Below are positions 16,600 through 25,210 of a stretch of DNA of 56,961 bases, in pieces. The notes under the pieces were generated by a model. The model worked only from the letters and a program-made list of their open reading frames with translations. It did no database searches and was not told where the DNA came from. How positions within the stretch are numbered: the first letter of the stretch is position 1; each line of letters starts with the position of its first letter. Source of the stretch: Dysosmobacter sp. (GTDB lineage Bacteria > Bacillota > Clostridia > Oscillospirales > Oscillospiraceae); contig JALFSO010000010.1 in the NCBI GenBank assembly GCA_022778785.1, positions 1-56,961 of the forward strand, read 5' to 3'. A program made the translations under genes and the position numbers.

Positions 16600-17040
16600 G
16601 TGGACTGTTTTGAGAATGTGGATTTTCTGGCCTTCCGCCAGGCGGTGCATCACCTGTATCTCCAGTCCTTCAGCGGCATGCTGCGGGAGTTCGGGCTTAC
16701 CCAAATGGAGGCGGACATCCTGCTGTTTCTGGCCAACAATCCCCGGTACGACACGGCGGCGGAGTTGGTGAGCGTCCGGCACCTGACCAAGTCCCAGGTG
16801 TCCGGGGCCGTCGCACGGCTGGAGCGGCGGGGGTATCTCCGCCGGGAGCCGGAGGGGCGGAAGCTCCATCTGCGGCTGCTGGAGGCGGCGGAGCCTGCCG
16901 TCCGCCGTGGGCGGGTGTGTCAGGCCGGTTTTTTCCAGGCGGTGATGGGGGATCTGTCGCCCCGGGAGCGGGCGGAGCTGGGCAGGCTGCTGACCCGTCT
17001 GACGGAAAACGCCGGAGAGGCGCTGAGACAGTTGAACTGA
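16600..17040 (+). CDS. MarR family transcriptional regulator
   Basis: A 146-residue winged-helix protein. LTQMEADILLFLANNPRYDT and HLTKSQVSGAVARLERRGYL are the helix-turn-helix region, followed by the wing (REPEGRKLHLRLLEAAEP) and a C-terminal dimerisation helix. I chose GTG 16600 because GGGAGG precedes it; the in-frame ATG at 16567 has no ribosome site and overlaps the operator-like palindrome. It lies directly upstream of split sigK but ends in its own terminator. Confidence 0.88.
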   Translation: MDCFENVDFLAFRQAVHHLYLQSFSGMLREFGLTQMEADILLFLANNPRYDTAAELVSVRHLTKSQVSGAVARLERRGYLRREPEGRKLHLRLLEAAEPAVRRGRVCQAGFFQAVMGDLSPRERAELGRLLTRLTENAGEALRQLN

Positions 17041-17076
17041 CGCGGCGGAAGCGAGGACACTTCCGCCGCGTTTTTT
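17041..17076 (+). terminator. Terminator of the MarR gene
   Basis: CGCGGCGGAAG, an 8-nt loop, CTTCCGCCGCG and TTTTTT: a strong intrinsic terminator that insulates sigK from the gene before it. Confidence 0.9.
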
Positions 17077-17079
17077 ACG

Positions 17080-17109
17080 GCATGGCGGTCCCCGTCCCAC
17101 GCATACAGT
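17080..17109 (+). promoter_or_regulatory. Candidate sigma-E promoter of sigK
   Basis: CATACAGT (17102-17109) fits the sigma-E -10 consensus CATACANT exactly. GCATGGC lies 15 bp upstream and matches about four of seven positions of the sigma-E -35. In Bacillus subtilis sigK is transcribed by sigma-E with SpoIIID. The position, 21 bases before the start codon, fits. Confidence 0.55.
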
Positions 17110-17130
17110 GGGAAGAAGGGGGAATGCTTC

Positions 17131-17568
17131 ATGCTGACTGCGGCGCTGCTGCTGTTTGCCAACAATCTGCTGCTGTCCCTGCGGCTGTCGGGCAGCGGCT
17201 CGTTCCCGAAGCCGCTGACGGCGGCGGAGGAACGGGAATATCTGAACCGGTATGCCCAGGGGGACCAGGAGGCCCGGAACGCACTGATCGAGCATAATCT
17301 GCGGCTGGTGGCCCACGTGGCGAAGAAGTACTACATCCAGAGCGGGGAGCAGGACGATCTGATCTCCATCGGTACCATCGGACTCATCAAGGCCATCACC
17401 AGCTTCGATGGCTCCAAGGGCGCCCGTCTGGCCACTTACGCTGCCAGATGTATTGAAAATGCAATACAATCACAACGGAACAAACCGGAGCTGAGGTGGA
17501 AAATCGCACGCCCTCGGGCGAAAAATGGCGCGTGTTTTGCCGCTTATGCGGACATCGGTTTGTCATGA
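17131..17568 (+). CDS. sigK: sigK 5' part (pro-sigma-K, interrupted by skin-like element)
   Basis: Sigma-K-coding sequence runs from 17131 to the AATG core at 17458-17461 (109 codons plus Asn). Beyond it the frame continues into unrelated element sequence and stops at 17568. The N-terminus (MLTAALLLFANNLLLSL) is a hydrophobic pro-sequence like the one removed by SpoIVFB. FPKPLTAAEEREYL, LIEHNLRLVAHVAKKYY and DLISIGTIGLIKAI are sigma-70 region 2 motifs, ending at LATYAARCIEN. Bacillus sigma-K continues ENEILM at this point; the missing part is at 40039-40395. The truncated product lacks most of region 2.4 through region 4 and should be inactive until the 22.6-kb element is excised. Confidence 0.95.
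   Translation: MLTAALLLFANNLLLSLRLSGSGSFPKPLTAAEEREYLNRYAQGDQEARNALIEHNLRLVAHVAKKYYIQSGEQDDLISIGTIGLIKAITSFDGSKGARLATYAARCIENAIQSQRNKPELRWKIARPRAKNGACFAAYADIGLS
17458..17461. mobile_element. Left attachment core of the sigK intervening element
   Basis: AATG is shared with 40039-40042 and sits at the same codon of sigma-K on both sides (...RCIEN / NEILMY...). Recombination between the two restores RCIENEILMY. The B. subtilis skin element uses a similar short core, AATGA. Confidence 0.85.
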
Positions 17569-17690
17569 TACGAAACATATCAGACGCAATAGAAATATCC
17601 CCGCTGATCATCCTACGCTTCCCGCTGCTGGCGCCGAGGAAATTCTGCGATGCCCAGACATTCAATCTGCGGTTCTCCGATCCCTCGGAA

Positions 17691-18110
17691 ATGACGCAGA
17701 TCGCGGACAAGCTCCGATGGTACAGATATCAACACGCCATGCTTCAGAGCGAGGTGGCAGACCGGATCGGCATCGATCGGAGCACCTACACGCATTATGA
17801 AGAATACGGACGGGACTACTATCCAATCGGGCACATGCAGAAGCTGGCGGAGATGTATGGCATTCCCATTGAAAGCCTGCTGGATGACTACAACCTGTTT
17901 CTATACCACGATCAGGGGCGGCAGATTCAAGAAAAGCGTTTGTCACAGAACATGACCCAGAAAGCCTATGCCGCAAAGTTGGGTATCTCTATTGGAAATC
18001 TGAAAAGATGGGAGCAGAACCGTCTTGCGGATGTTCAAATCCACATGGGAGAAATACTTCCGGCAAGCGTAAAACGCATAAAACCGAAAGAGGAGTTTTC
18101 TGCACCGTAA
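17691..18110 (+). CDS. XRE family helix-turn-helix protein of the skin-like element
   Basis: From ATG 17691 the product is 139 residues. A clear XRE HTH (IADKLRWYRYQHAMLQSEVA, DRIGIDRSTYTHYEEYG) is followed by LAEMYGIPIESLLDDYN and a second, weaker HTH-like segment (RLSQNMTQKAYAAKLGISIG). No good ribosome site precedes this ATG. The frame is open upstream without a stop to the AATG core at 17458 and includes RVFCRLCGHRF, half of a zinc ribbon. In the excised circle this frame is continuous with the recombinase. It could be an element repressor or a directionality factor; both are inference. Confidence 0.75.
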   Translation: MTQIADKLRWYRYQHAMLQSEVADRIGIDRSTYTHYEEYGRDYYPIGHMQKLAEMYGIPIESLLDDYNLFLYHDQGRQIQEKRLSQNMTQKAYAAKLGISIGNLKRWEQNRLADVQIHMGEILPASVKRIKPKEEFSAP

Positions 18111-18475
18111 AATAAATGTGATCTCGCCGCCCGGTATCTGTTCAAAGGAATTCCTTTGTGCTAGAATAAATCAATCAACAAACAGTTCCGCATCGTTGAA
18201 TGTATTTCAAAAGAGATCGCTTCGTGAAAAATGGGTCGATCCTATTCACCAGTCTCAGTGGGAAACAACGGTGCTGTTTTTTTCGTGCCGGTTTATTGCT
18301 GCGGGATGAGCGGACGGATGAGGACCTCGCTGGACCGGGACGTAAAGATCGTGAAGCGCCTGTGTGTGACGGATCATCAGAACAAGGAGTTGCCGCGAAA
18401 GACCCGGGCGGACGCCGGATCGCCTTCGGCCTAAAACAAAAGGATGAGAGAAAAAACGGTTTTATGGGGTGAATC
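18111..18475. other. Unassigned interval inside the element
   Basis: About 365 bases without a recognised gene. Short frames exist (for example 18307-18434, 42 codons beginning MSGRMRTSLDRDVK) but none has convincing motifs or a clear ribosome site. It may hold the YitT gene promoter or be debris. Confidence 0.5.
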
Positions 18476-19138
18476 ATGAAAAAGAAGACCATCCAGATGC
18501 TCTGCTTCGACTGCGCAGGCTCCCTGTTTCTGGGGAGCAGTATCGTCTGCTTTGCGGTAGCGGCAAATTTTGCGCCCGGGGGCGTAAACGGGCTGGCTGT
18601 TATGGCAAATTACTTATTTCATATTCCCATCGGCTGGGCAACCATTCTGATCAACATTCCCATCATCCTGCTGACCTTCCGAAAACTGGGCAGAGACTTT
18701 TTCCTGATATCCGTCAAATCAATGCTGATCAGCTCGCTCTTCATTGATTACGTTCTGTGCTACCTGCCGGTATATACCGGCAGCCGGCTGCTCGCTTCTG
18801 TTTTTGCGGGGATCATGGCCGGGATCGGATACTCGCTGTTTTTTAACGAGGGCTCATCTACCGGCGGGACGGATTTCATCATCGTTGCCATGAAACAGCG
18901 CAATCCGGGACTGTCCTTCGGCGCCCTGGCCTTTGCAATCGACGGAGTCGTGATCATTCTGTCCGTTTTTGTGTTCCGTGAGATATGGGCGTTTATTTAC
19001 GGAATGGTTTACACCGTGATCACCAGCATCGCGCTGGATGGGACCACCCTGTTCCTGAAAAAGGCAAACCTCAGTATCTACCGGGATGAAAGCGAGCAGA
19101 AAACAGAGGCAGATACGGCCGGGGATCCGCAGAGCTGA
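18476..19138 (+). CDS. YitT family membrane protein, lacking the DUF2179 tail
   Basis: A 220-residue protein with five to six hydrophobic segments. Typical YitT motifs are NFAPGGVNGLAVMANYL, GWATILINIPIILL, GIGYSLFFNEGSSTGGTDFI and DGVVIILS. Standard YitT proteins are about 280 residues with a cytoplasmic DUF2179 domain; here the chain ends soon after the last helix with a charged tail (RDESEQKTEADTAG), so it is a short version. Function of the family is uncertain (possible transporter). ATG 18476 follows GGGGTGAATC. A strong terminator follows. Confidence 0.87.
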   Translation: MKKKTIQMLCFDCAGSLFLGSSIVCFAVAANFAPGGVNGLAVMANYLFHIPIGWATILINIPIILLTFRKLGRDFFLISVKSMLISSLFIDYVLCYLPVYTGSRLLASVFAGIMAGIGYSLFFNEGSSTGGTDFIIVAMKQRNPGLSFGALAFAIDGVVIILSVFVFREIWAFIYGMVYTVITSIALDGTTLFLKKANLSIYRDESEQKTEADTAGDPQS

Positions 19139-19181
19139 TCCCAATTGACAGGTACACCATATTTCGGCGCTCAGTCAGAGC

Positions 19182-19221
19182 AACCGCCCGACGCAGTCAG
19201 CTGCGACTGCGTCGGGCGGTT
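19182..19221. terminator. Bidirectional terminator
   Basis: A 17-bp perfect stem (AACCGCCCGACGCAGTC / GACTGCGTCGGGCGGTT) with a 6-nt loop lies between the convergent YitT gene and the small minus-strand gene. Confidence 0.85.
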
Positions 19222-19232
19222 CATCTATGTAT

Positions 19233-19442
19233 TCATGGTTTCGCGGCCTTCTTCTCCGCTTTGATGCCATTCACCACCGCATCCACCAGCTCCAGCTTCT
19301 GTTCGGTGGGACAGGGCATCTTTTCAATCATCTTCTGGGCGTGCTCTGCATGAAACAGGGCTAGCGTTTTTTGCAGCTCTGCTTTGCCCTGCTGTGTTCT
19401 GGGCAGGATCATGAAAACTTCTATGTCTATCCCTCCTTCCAT
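19233..19442 (-). CDS. Small conserved-looking protein, mobile-element type
   Basis: Up to 69 residues. The best ribosome site, GGAGGG, lies just inside the frame, so translation from ATG 19442 (MEGGIDIEVF) is doubtful. It would better serve an ATA codon at EVFMILP or the later ATG at 19412 (MILPRTQQGKAELQ). The core (HAEHAQKMIEKMPCPTEQKL) resembles small proteins of clostridial integrative elements from memory; I cannot name a family. It may be a relic with a damaged start. Confidence 0.5.
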   Translation of the reverse strand: MEGGIDIEVFMILPRTQQGKAELQKTLALFHAEHAQKMIEKMPCPTEQKLELVDAVVNGIKAEKKAAKP

Positions 19443-19554
19443 AGGCTGATCTCAGGATTTTCCAACCGTTACTCCACCATATGCGCCGGTCCGGTTCCTT
19501 TAGAACGACGCGGGCATATGTCCAACGCAGATCCCCCCGCAGGGATTTCCTGTG

Positions 19555-19704
19555 ATGAAGAACCCTTTGTGCAGGGAGCGAATGAGCCGCGTATGGTGGC
19601 AATGTGAGCGGGGCCATGAGTGGCAGGCGGTGATCTTCTCAAGGGTCCAGGGGGCGGGCTGTCCGGTCTGCGCCGGACGGGTGAGGGCCGGACGCACGGG
19701 TTAA
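19555..19704 (+). pseudogene. Zinc-ribbon (DUF4379-like) protein remnant
   Basis: Forty-nine codons encode one zinc-ribbon unit: RVWWQCERGHEWQAVIFSRV followed by GAGCPVCAGR, with the paired CxxxH/CPxC ligands of the DUF4379 repeat. Full proteins of this type carry many such units; here only one survives and no ribosome site is present. Together with the neighbouring small gene it looks like debris of an integrative element. Confidence 0.6.
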
Positions 19705-19804
19705 TGGCCGGAGCGCCCGGGCGTACATCCGGACAAACCAGGAGCAGCCGGCACACGGACGATCCGGCAAAAACAGACGCCCAGGAACCTCCGTCTCCGG
19801 CAGG

Positions 19805-19840
19805 TGCCCGGAAATGCTTGCAGTCAAGCATTTCCGGGCA
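19805..19840. terminator. Isolated 15-bp perfect hairpin
   Basis: TGCCCGGAAATGCTT-GCAGTC-AAGCATTTCCGGGCA followed by TCGCTTTCTTTT. It lies in the 295-base gap between the zinc-ribbon remnant and the first kinase pseudogene and may be a terminator. Confidence 0.6.
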
Positions 19841-19999
19841 TCGCTTTCTTTTGCGCTCCCTGTTTTCACGGCCCGGCCGGAAGGCTGCCCCCGGGACCGC
19901 CCCGCAAAATCCGAAAAAACCGGATGGAAATACCCGCCGGAATATGATAAGATTATTCTGCATTATTCTGTCCCGATGGCGGACAGGAGAGGAAAGCGG

Positions 20000-21664
20000 G
20001 TGGAATGCACCATGGAAATGCCTGATCTGAAAAACCGGAAAGCCCTCCTCTATGCCGTCCTCGCCGTCATTGCGGCGGCTGTGCTGCGGCAGATCGGCTT
20101 TCAGGCAGATGACCCCCTGGACTTGTTCTGCTGCATTCTCCGCCCCTCCATCTACATCGGCCTGTTCTGCGTATGGGGCGTCTCCATCCGCAAGCGGATC
20201 ATCCAGCCCCAGGTGCGCCGCTATCTCTTCGCCATCTCCGCGCTGATGGTGTTCTGGGTGACGGTCAGGACCATACGGTTCCTGTTTGCGTTGGACCCGT
20301 GGGCGCTGCGGAAGCTCTGATACCTGTACTATCTGCCCATGCTGTTCATCCCGCTTCTGACGGTGTTCGTCGCCCTGTCCCTGGGTAAGCCGGAGCGCTT
20401 CCGCCTGCCCAGCCGGACGGCCCTGCTGTACATCCCCACCGCCGCCCTCCTGCTGCTGGTGCTGACCAACGACCTCCACCAGCTGGTGTTCGTCTTCCCG
20501 CCGGACGCCGCCGTGTGGGGGAACGACTACCACTACGCCGTCGGCTATTTCCTGGCCGTGGGCTGGCTGTCCCTCTGTGCGCTGACCGCCCTGGCCGCCA
20601 TGCTGGCCAAGTGCCGCATCCCCAACAGCCGTCAGGTGATCCTGCTGCCCTTCGTCCCCGTCGCAATGGCCCTGGTCTACGGCGTGCTGTATTGTTTCCG
20701 GCTGCCGTGGCTGAGGTTCCTCGCCGGAGATGTGACCGCCGTGTTCTGCCTGCTGTTCGCCGCCGTGCTGGAGAGCTGCATCCAGTGCGGACTGATCCAG
20801 ACCAATACGGGATACGGCGCCCTCTTTGAGACCGGGACCATCGGGGCCCGGATCACCGACGCGGACTATCACACCTGGTACGCCTCCTCCAACGCCGTGC
20901 CCCTCTCTCCGGAGGTGATGCGCTCGGCGGAACAGGGCAGCGTCCTCATCGATCCGGACACCCTGCTGAGAAGCAGCCCCATCACCGGCGGCCACGTCCT
21001 CTGGCAGGAGGACGTGGCGGACATGAACGCCCTTCTGGAGCGGCTGGAGGAGAACCAGAAGACCATCGAGGCCGGCAACTGCATCGAGGAGGAGAACTAC
21101 AAAACCAAGGTGAAGATCAATACCCTGCGGGAGAAGAACCGCCTGTACGACCAGCTCCGGAGACGGACGGCCCATCAGGTGGACCTGCTGGACGGCCTGC
21201 TGCGCCGGTACGGGACGGCGGACCCGGAGACCGCCCGCAGCCTGCTGGCCAAGATCGGCGTCATCGGCGCATACATCAAACGGCGGGGCAATCTGCTCTT
21301 TGTGGAGGAGAAGGCGAAGACCACGGACACGGCGGAGCTGTCGGCCTGTCTGGAGGAGTCCTTCACCAGCCTGGAGCTCATGGGCGTGGAGTGCGCCATG
21401 GACATCCCGCCGGGGCAGACAGTGCCGGTGCGGGACGCCGCCCGGTTCTACGACTTTTTCGAGGCCGTCATGGAGGCCGCGCTGGGCGATCTTCACTCCG
21501 TGTGGCTGAAGGGCCGCGCCCTGGAGCGAACCGTCATCTTCCACATGGAGGTGGAGAGCGGGGCGGATCTGTCGCCGCTGGCGGCCCGGGCCGACGCCTG
21601 CGGCTGGGAGGACGGCGTCTGGCGCTTCACCATCCGGGTGGGAAAGGCAGGTGGACCGGCATGA
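20000..21664 (+). pseudogene. Sensor kinase-like membrane protein, in-frame stop
   Basis: GTG 20000 follows AGGAGAGG. The frame encodes about 555 codons of a 7TM-type sensor: membrane helices (LLYAVLAVIAAAVL, PSIYIGLFCVWGV), then YLYYLPMLFIPLL and LTNDLHQLVFVFPP, then a cytoplasmic part with coiled coil (LEENQKTIEAGNCIEEENYK) and HQVDLLDGLLRRY. A TGA at 20318-20320 interrupts it in frame where Trp (TGG) would fit (RKL-stop-YLYYLP). The C-terminus lacks clear ATPase N and G boxes. It overlaps the second kinase by four bases (ATGA). With the stop it would yield two fragments. Confidence 0.75.
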
Positions 21665-22950
21665 ACACAGTCCTCTTTTCCCCGCCAGCCCGGTGGTCGC
21701 TACTGCTGACGGCCCTGTTCCTGACGCTGATCTTCTCCCTGTGCCTGTTGGTCACCGTGTTCGGCGACCGCTTCCGCTGGAGGACCCGGTGGCTGAACGT
21801 GTCCGCGTTCCTGGCCCTGATCCTGCTGCTGACCTTCCTGACGGACGCCTTCGAGCGGATCAATCTGGGCCTTTCCCCCACGGGATGGCTTCCCCCCCAT
21901 GGGGCTGCTGTGGTGTGTGGCAATCGGGATGGACCTGCTGTTCCTGTGGGAGCTGCGGGAGATCCGGCGGATCAGGAGCCGGACCCTGAGCCGCGATTCC
22001 GTCAAGGAGGCCATGGACCGGCTGCCCAGCGGCATCTGCTACTTCACCATGCGGGGCGCCGTGAAGCTGTGCAATCTCCAGATGGACCGCCTGTTCCGGG
22101 TGATGGCCCAGAAGGACCTGCAAAACATCACCGAATTCCGGGAGGCGCTGGACGGCTGCGGCCCGGATACCGGCGTCATCTGCCTGTCCCGGGAACTGCA
22201 GAACTACCTGTTCCCCGACGGACGGGTCTGGCACTGCCGCCAGTCCCTGGTCCGGGACCGGGAGGGGACCCCCTACACAGAGGTGGTCTTCTCCGACTTC
22301 ACCGAGCTGTACCACCGGGAGCTGGAGCTGAAGCGCCAGACGAGAAAATTGCAGGCCATCCGTCATCACCGTGGAGAGCGCCGGGAACGGCACCGTGACC
22401 GCTGACCCGGGAGAAGGAGGTGCTGTCCGCCAAGACGAAGCTCCACGACCAGATGGGCACCGGTCTGGCGGCGGTGCGCCAGCAGCTGCTGGGGCAGGGC
22501 GCGGCGGACGGCGAGAGCGCCGTCCGGCTGCTGCGGCAGGCGGTCAGCGCCCTGCGGGACCGCAGCGAATACCCGCCGGAGGAGGATGTGCTGGCCGGGT
22601 TCATTCAGGACGCCGGGGCCCTGGGCGTGCGGGTCCATCTCACCGGCGAGCTGCCGGAGAACGGGGAACACGCCTTCGTCTTCCTGCTGGCCATGCGGGA
22701 GTGCCTGTCCAACGGCGTGCGCCACGCCGGGGCCACGGAGCTGTGGGTCCAACTGCGGCGGGAGGACGGCGCTGCCTCCGTCCACATCACCAACAACGGC
22801 GCGCCCCCGGCGGCGGAGGTGGTGCCCAAGGGCGGGCTCCACAACCTGTACCGCTGCACCCTGGACTGCGGCGGGACCATGGAGCTTCAGTCGAAGCCCG
22901 CCTTCGCCCTGACCATCACATTTCCGAGAGAAACGGAGGGAACGCCATGA
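21661..22950 (+). pseudogene. Sensor histidine kinase, two frameshifts
   Basis: The gene begins at ATG 21661 with membrane helices (SLLLTALFLTLIFSLCLLV). Reading shifts at a run of seven C (21892-21898), where six would keep MGLLWCVAIGMDLLFLWELR in frame. It shifts again at 22355-22402, where an odd stretch replaces the helix before LTREKEVLSAKTKLHDQMG. The C-terminal part has a kinase N-box (MRECLSNGVRHAGATELWV) and G-box-like region (NNGAPPAAEVV), so this was the catalytic partner of the response regulator that overlaps its end by four bases. As read it cannot make an intact kinase. Confidence 0.78.
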
Positions 22951-23600
22951 AGCGGGTACTGATCGTGGAGGACCAGCGGATGCCCCGGGAACACATGGAG
23001 CGGATGCTCTCCGACAGCGGGAAATACATTCTGGCCGCCAGCGTCGGCGGCGCGGACGTGGCCGTCCTCATCTGCCAGCGGCAGGAAATCGACCTGATTT
23101 TGATGGACGTCTGCACCACCGGCGCCAAGGACGGCATCCAGGCCGCCGCCGAGATCAAGGCGGCGTTCCCCCACATCAAAATCATCATCGTCACCTCTAT
23201 GGTGGAGGTGAGCTATCTGGACCGGGCCAGAGCCGCCCACGTGGACAGCTTCTGGTACAAGGACATCAGCCCCGAGACCCTCATCGACGTCATCGACCGC
23301 ACCATGGCGGGGGAGCATCTGTTCCCCGGCCAGACCCCGAAAGTGAAGCGGGGCCTGGCCGACAGCACCGACCTCACCGCCAAGGAGATCCAGGTGCTGC
23401 GGCTGGTCTGCGAGGGACTGGAGTACAGCGAGATCGCCCAGGCCCTGGACGTGGCGGAGAGCACCGTCAAATACCACGTGTCCAACATCCTGTCCAAAAC
23501 CGACTACTCCAACAAGACCCGGCTGGCCATCGCCGTCACGGGCAAGAAGTTCATCATCCCCAACCTCACGGAGGACCATGATCCCGGCACCACCGGATAG
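22947..23600 (+). CDS. NarL/FixJ-type response regulator
   Basis: A 217-residue protein: receiver domain (MKRVLIVEDQRMPREH; phosphoacceptor Asp in LILMDVCTTGAKDG; IIIVTSMV; FWYKDIS with the conserved Lys) and LuxR-type HTH (LTAKEIQVLRLVCEGLEYSE, IAQALDVAESTVKYHVSNIL). ATG 22947 overlaps the kinase stop and has GGAGGG upstream. The reading frame is intact although both upstream sensor genes are broken, so it may be orphaned or answer another kinase. Confidence 0.92.
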   Translation: MKRVLIVEDQRMPREHMERMLSDSGKYILAASVGGADVAVLICQRQEIDLILMDVCTTGAKDGIQAAAEIKAAFPHIKIIIVTSMVEVSYLDRARAAHVDSFWYKDISPETLIDVIDRTMAGEHLFPGQTPKVKRGLADSTDLTAKEIQVLRLVCEGLEYSEIAQALDVAESTVKYHVSNILSKTDYSNKTRLAIAVTGKKFIIPNLTEDHDPGTTG

Positions 23601-23610
23601 CGTCCCCCAC

Positions 23611-23643
23611 TCCCGGCCCCACGCGGGGCCGGGAAATTTTTTT
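23611..23643 (+). terminator. Terminator of the two-component cluster
   Basis: TCCCGGCCCC-ACGC-GGGGCCGGGA followed by AATTTTTTT. Confidence 0.9.
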
Positions 23644-23745
23644 CGCAAAAATCCGGAAACCTGTACTTTCGGCGGGGGCGGAACGTCCCGCCGTCGGGTA
23701 TGATGGTACCATCTATCATTGACAGCAGATCAGATCGGAGGTGAC

Positions 23746-24948
23746 ATGATGCGGAAGGTCGTCGTGGATATGCCATCCGCCTGGGCGGAGATCTGAAACA
23801 TGAGGTCGACTGGAATGTCAAGACCGTATTTTCTGTCCACGGTAAGAAATACCTGGACCTCAACGGCCACGATCTGTACGTCAAACGGGATGACGGCTGG
23901 ACTTCCACCATGTTTGAAATTCTCGCGGACGCCGAGCTGGTGGTCGTCGACAGCGTCGGCGGCGGCACCATCCGCTACGACGGCTACATCTTCGATGGCG
24001 CGGATTACGATTCAGGTCACCTGGCGGTGCGCCACGTCTTTGACGTGTACGGCAAGCTGACCATCAACGGCGGAAAGATCATGGGCGGCGGCCGCTCCAA
24101 GCAGCAGTGGCTGTCTGTTGCGACAAGAGAAGGCCATAGGGTGGTATACGGCTTTAACGGCTTCGTCCGCAACCAGGTCAACGGCTGCGGCGTCATTGTG
24201 GAAAATGGTGGCGAGCTGGTGGTCAACGGCGGCGACGTCACCGGCCGCGGCTATGAATACCTGACATCGGGCTCCGAAGATTCCCTTGCCGATTACGAGC
24301 CTGCCGCGGCCATCCGGATCTTGGCGGGCGCCAAGGTCACGCTGAACGACGACTTTTTCAAGGGCTACGGCGGCGCCGACGTAATCGATCTGAGAGCATA
24401 TGTCTATCAGGTCGATGTGATCATCAGAGCCAGCGTCTTCCAGACCCACAAGGTGGATAAAGTCCGTCTGCCCGACGCGACCATCACCAGTCAATACTTT
24501 GGCGGAACTCGTGACAACTACATGGACGGCACATACGGTTGGATCGGTCTGGAAAGCGAATGGATCGCTCCCGACGCCAAGGTGCTCATCGGCGGCGAGG
24601 AGGCGGCTGCCGGCGAAGACGGCCTCATCCTTTACGATCAGCATAACGGCACCACCTATACCATCGAGCCCAAGGAGAACATCCCCTCCTGGCTGAGCTA
24701 TATCCGCCCCGTAACCGGCGTGACCCTGACCGGCTCCACCACCTCCGACACGGGCAATACCTCCTCGGGCGCGTGGACCATGGGCACCACGGGCATTCTG
24801 GAGGCAGTGTTTGACGAGAACGACTACTACTGGGAGCAGGGCATTCTGGACAACGACTGCATACCGGACACCCGGCAGAAGAGCTACATAGTCTGGGAAA
24901 TCCGGGATTACTTCCGGGATAAGCATGAAACCGTGGTTTTTCGCAAAG
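23746..24948 (+). pseudogene. Beta-helix surface protein fragment
   Basis: An excellent ribosome site (GGAGGTGAC) precedes ATGATG at 23746, but that frame ends after 17 codons. The body is read one frame off from about 23760 (YAIRLGGDLKHEV, then DLNGHDLYV). It shows strand-turn repeats typical of a right-handed beta-helix (GKLTINGGKIMGG, GGELVVNGGDVTGRG, AAIRILAGAKVTLND), as in clostridial surface proteins. No signal peptide or SLH domain remains, and sequence after about 24948 is unrelated read-through. Truncated at both ends. Confidence 0.7.
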
Positions 24949-25019
24949 TGGGCCCCGCTTTGCATTGCCGCTTTCTGATACGGATTCTTCGCCGGCGGTT
25001 CCCGCCTTCGCGTCTGCGC

Positions 25020-25048
25020 TTGCGAAGCTTCGAATATTCGTATATAAT
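25020..25048 (+). promoter_or_regulatory. Promoter of the ECF sigma operon
   Basis: TTGCGA, a 17-bp spacer and TATAAT. It looks sigma-A type, not an ECF autoregulated AAC-CGT promoter. Confidence 0.7.
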
Positions 25049-25083
25049 ATATCCTGTTGAGTTATACTTTCACGGAGGCGCGC

Positions 25084-25200
25084 ATGAACGGGATCCAGGG
25101 TTCTATCTCCATACGGGAGGCATCCCGCTTCGGGCGCTCCCGGGCGATCCCGGCGGACGCGAAAAAGCCCTCTGATCCCCGCATAAAAAACACGAAGGGA
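25084..25200 (+). pseudogene. Small helix-turn-helix protein with internal deletion
   Basis: ATG 25084 follows GGAGG. SISIREA joins directly to SRFGRSRAIPADAKKPSDPR. Intact clostridial relatives have about 25 residues between these motifs, forming the HTH recognition region (general family knowledge, not checked). The deletion is in frame, but the DNA-binding core is missing and the usual Trp in GRSWAIPADA is Arg. The frame then runs into the sigma gene. Confidence 0.65.
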
Positions 25201-25210
25201 GGCGGCAGAC

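Noticed and set aside
17131-17568. A short complete sigma factor of 145 residues
   Set aside because: The last 36 codons after the AATG core have no sigma similarity and regions 3-4 are missing; the matching C-terminal part lies at 40039.
20318-20320. TGA read as Trp or selenocysteine in the first sensor gene
   Set aside because: Other genes here use TGA as a normal stop (for example ends at 8210 and 40395), no selenocysteine-type element is visible, and the partner kinase is also broken, so a nonsense mutation is simpler.
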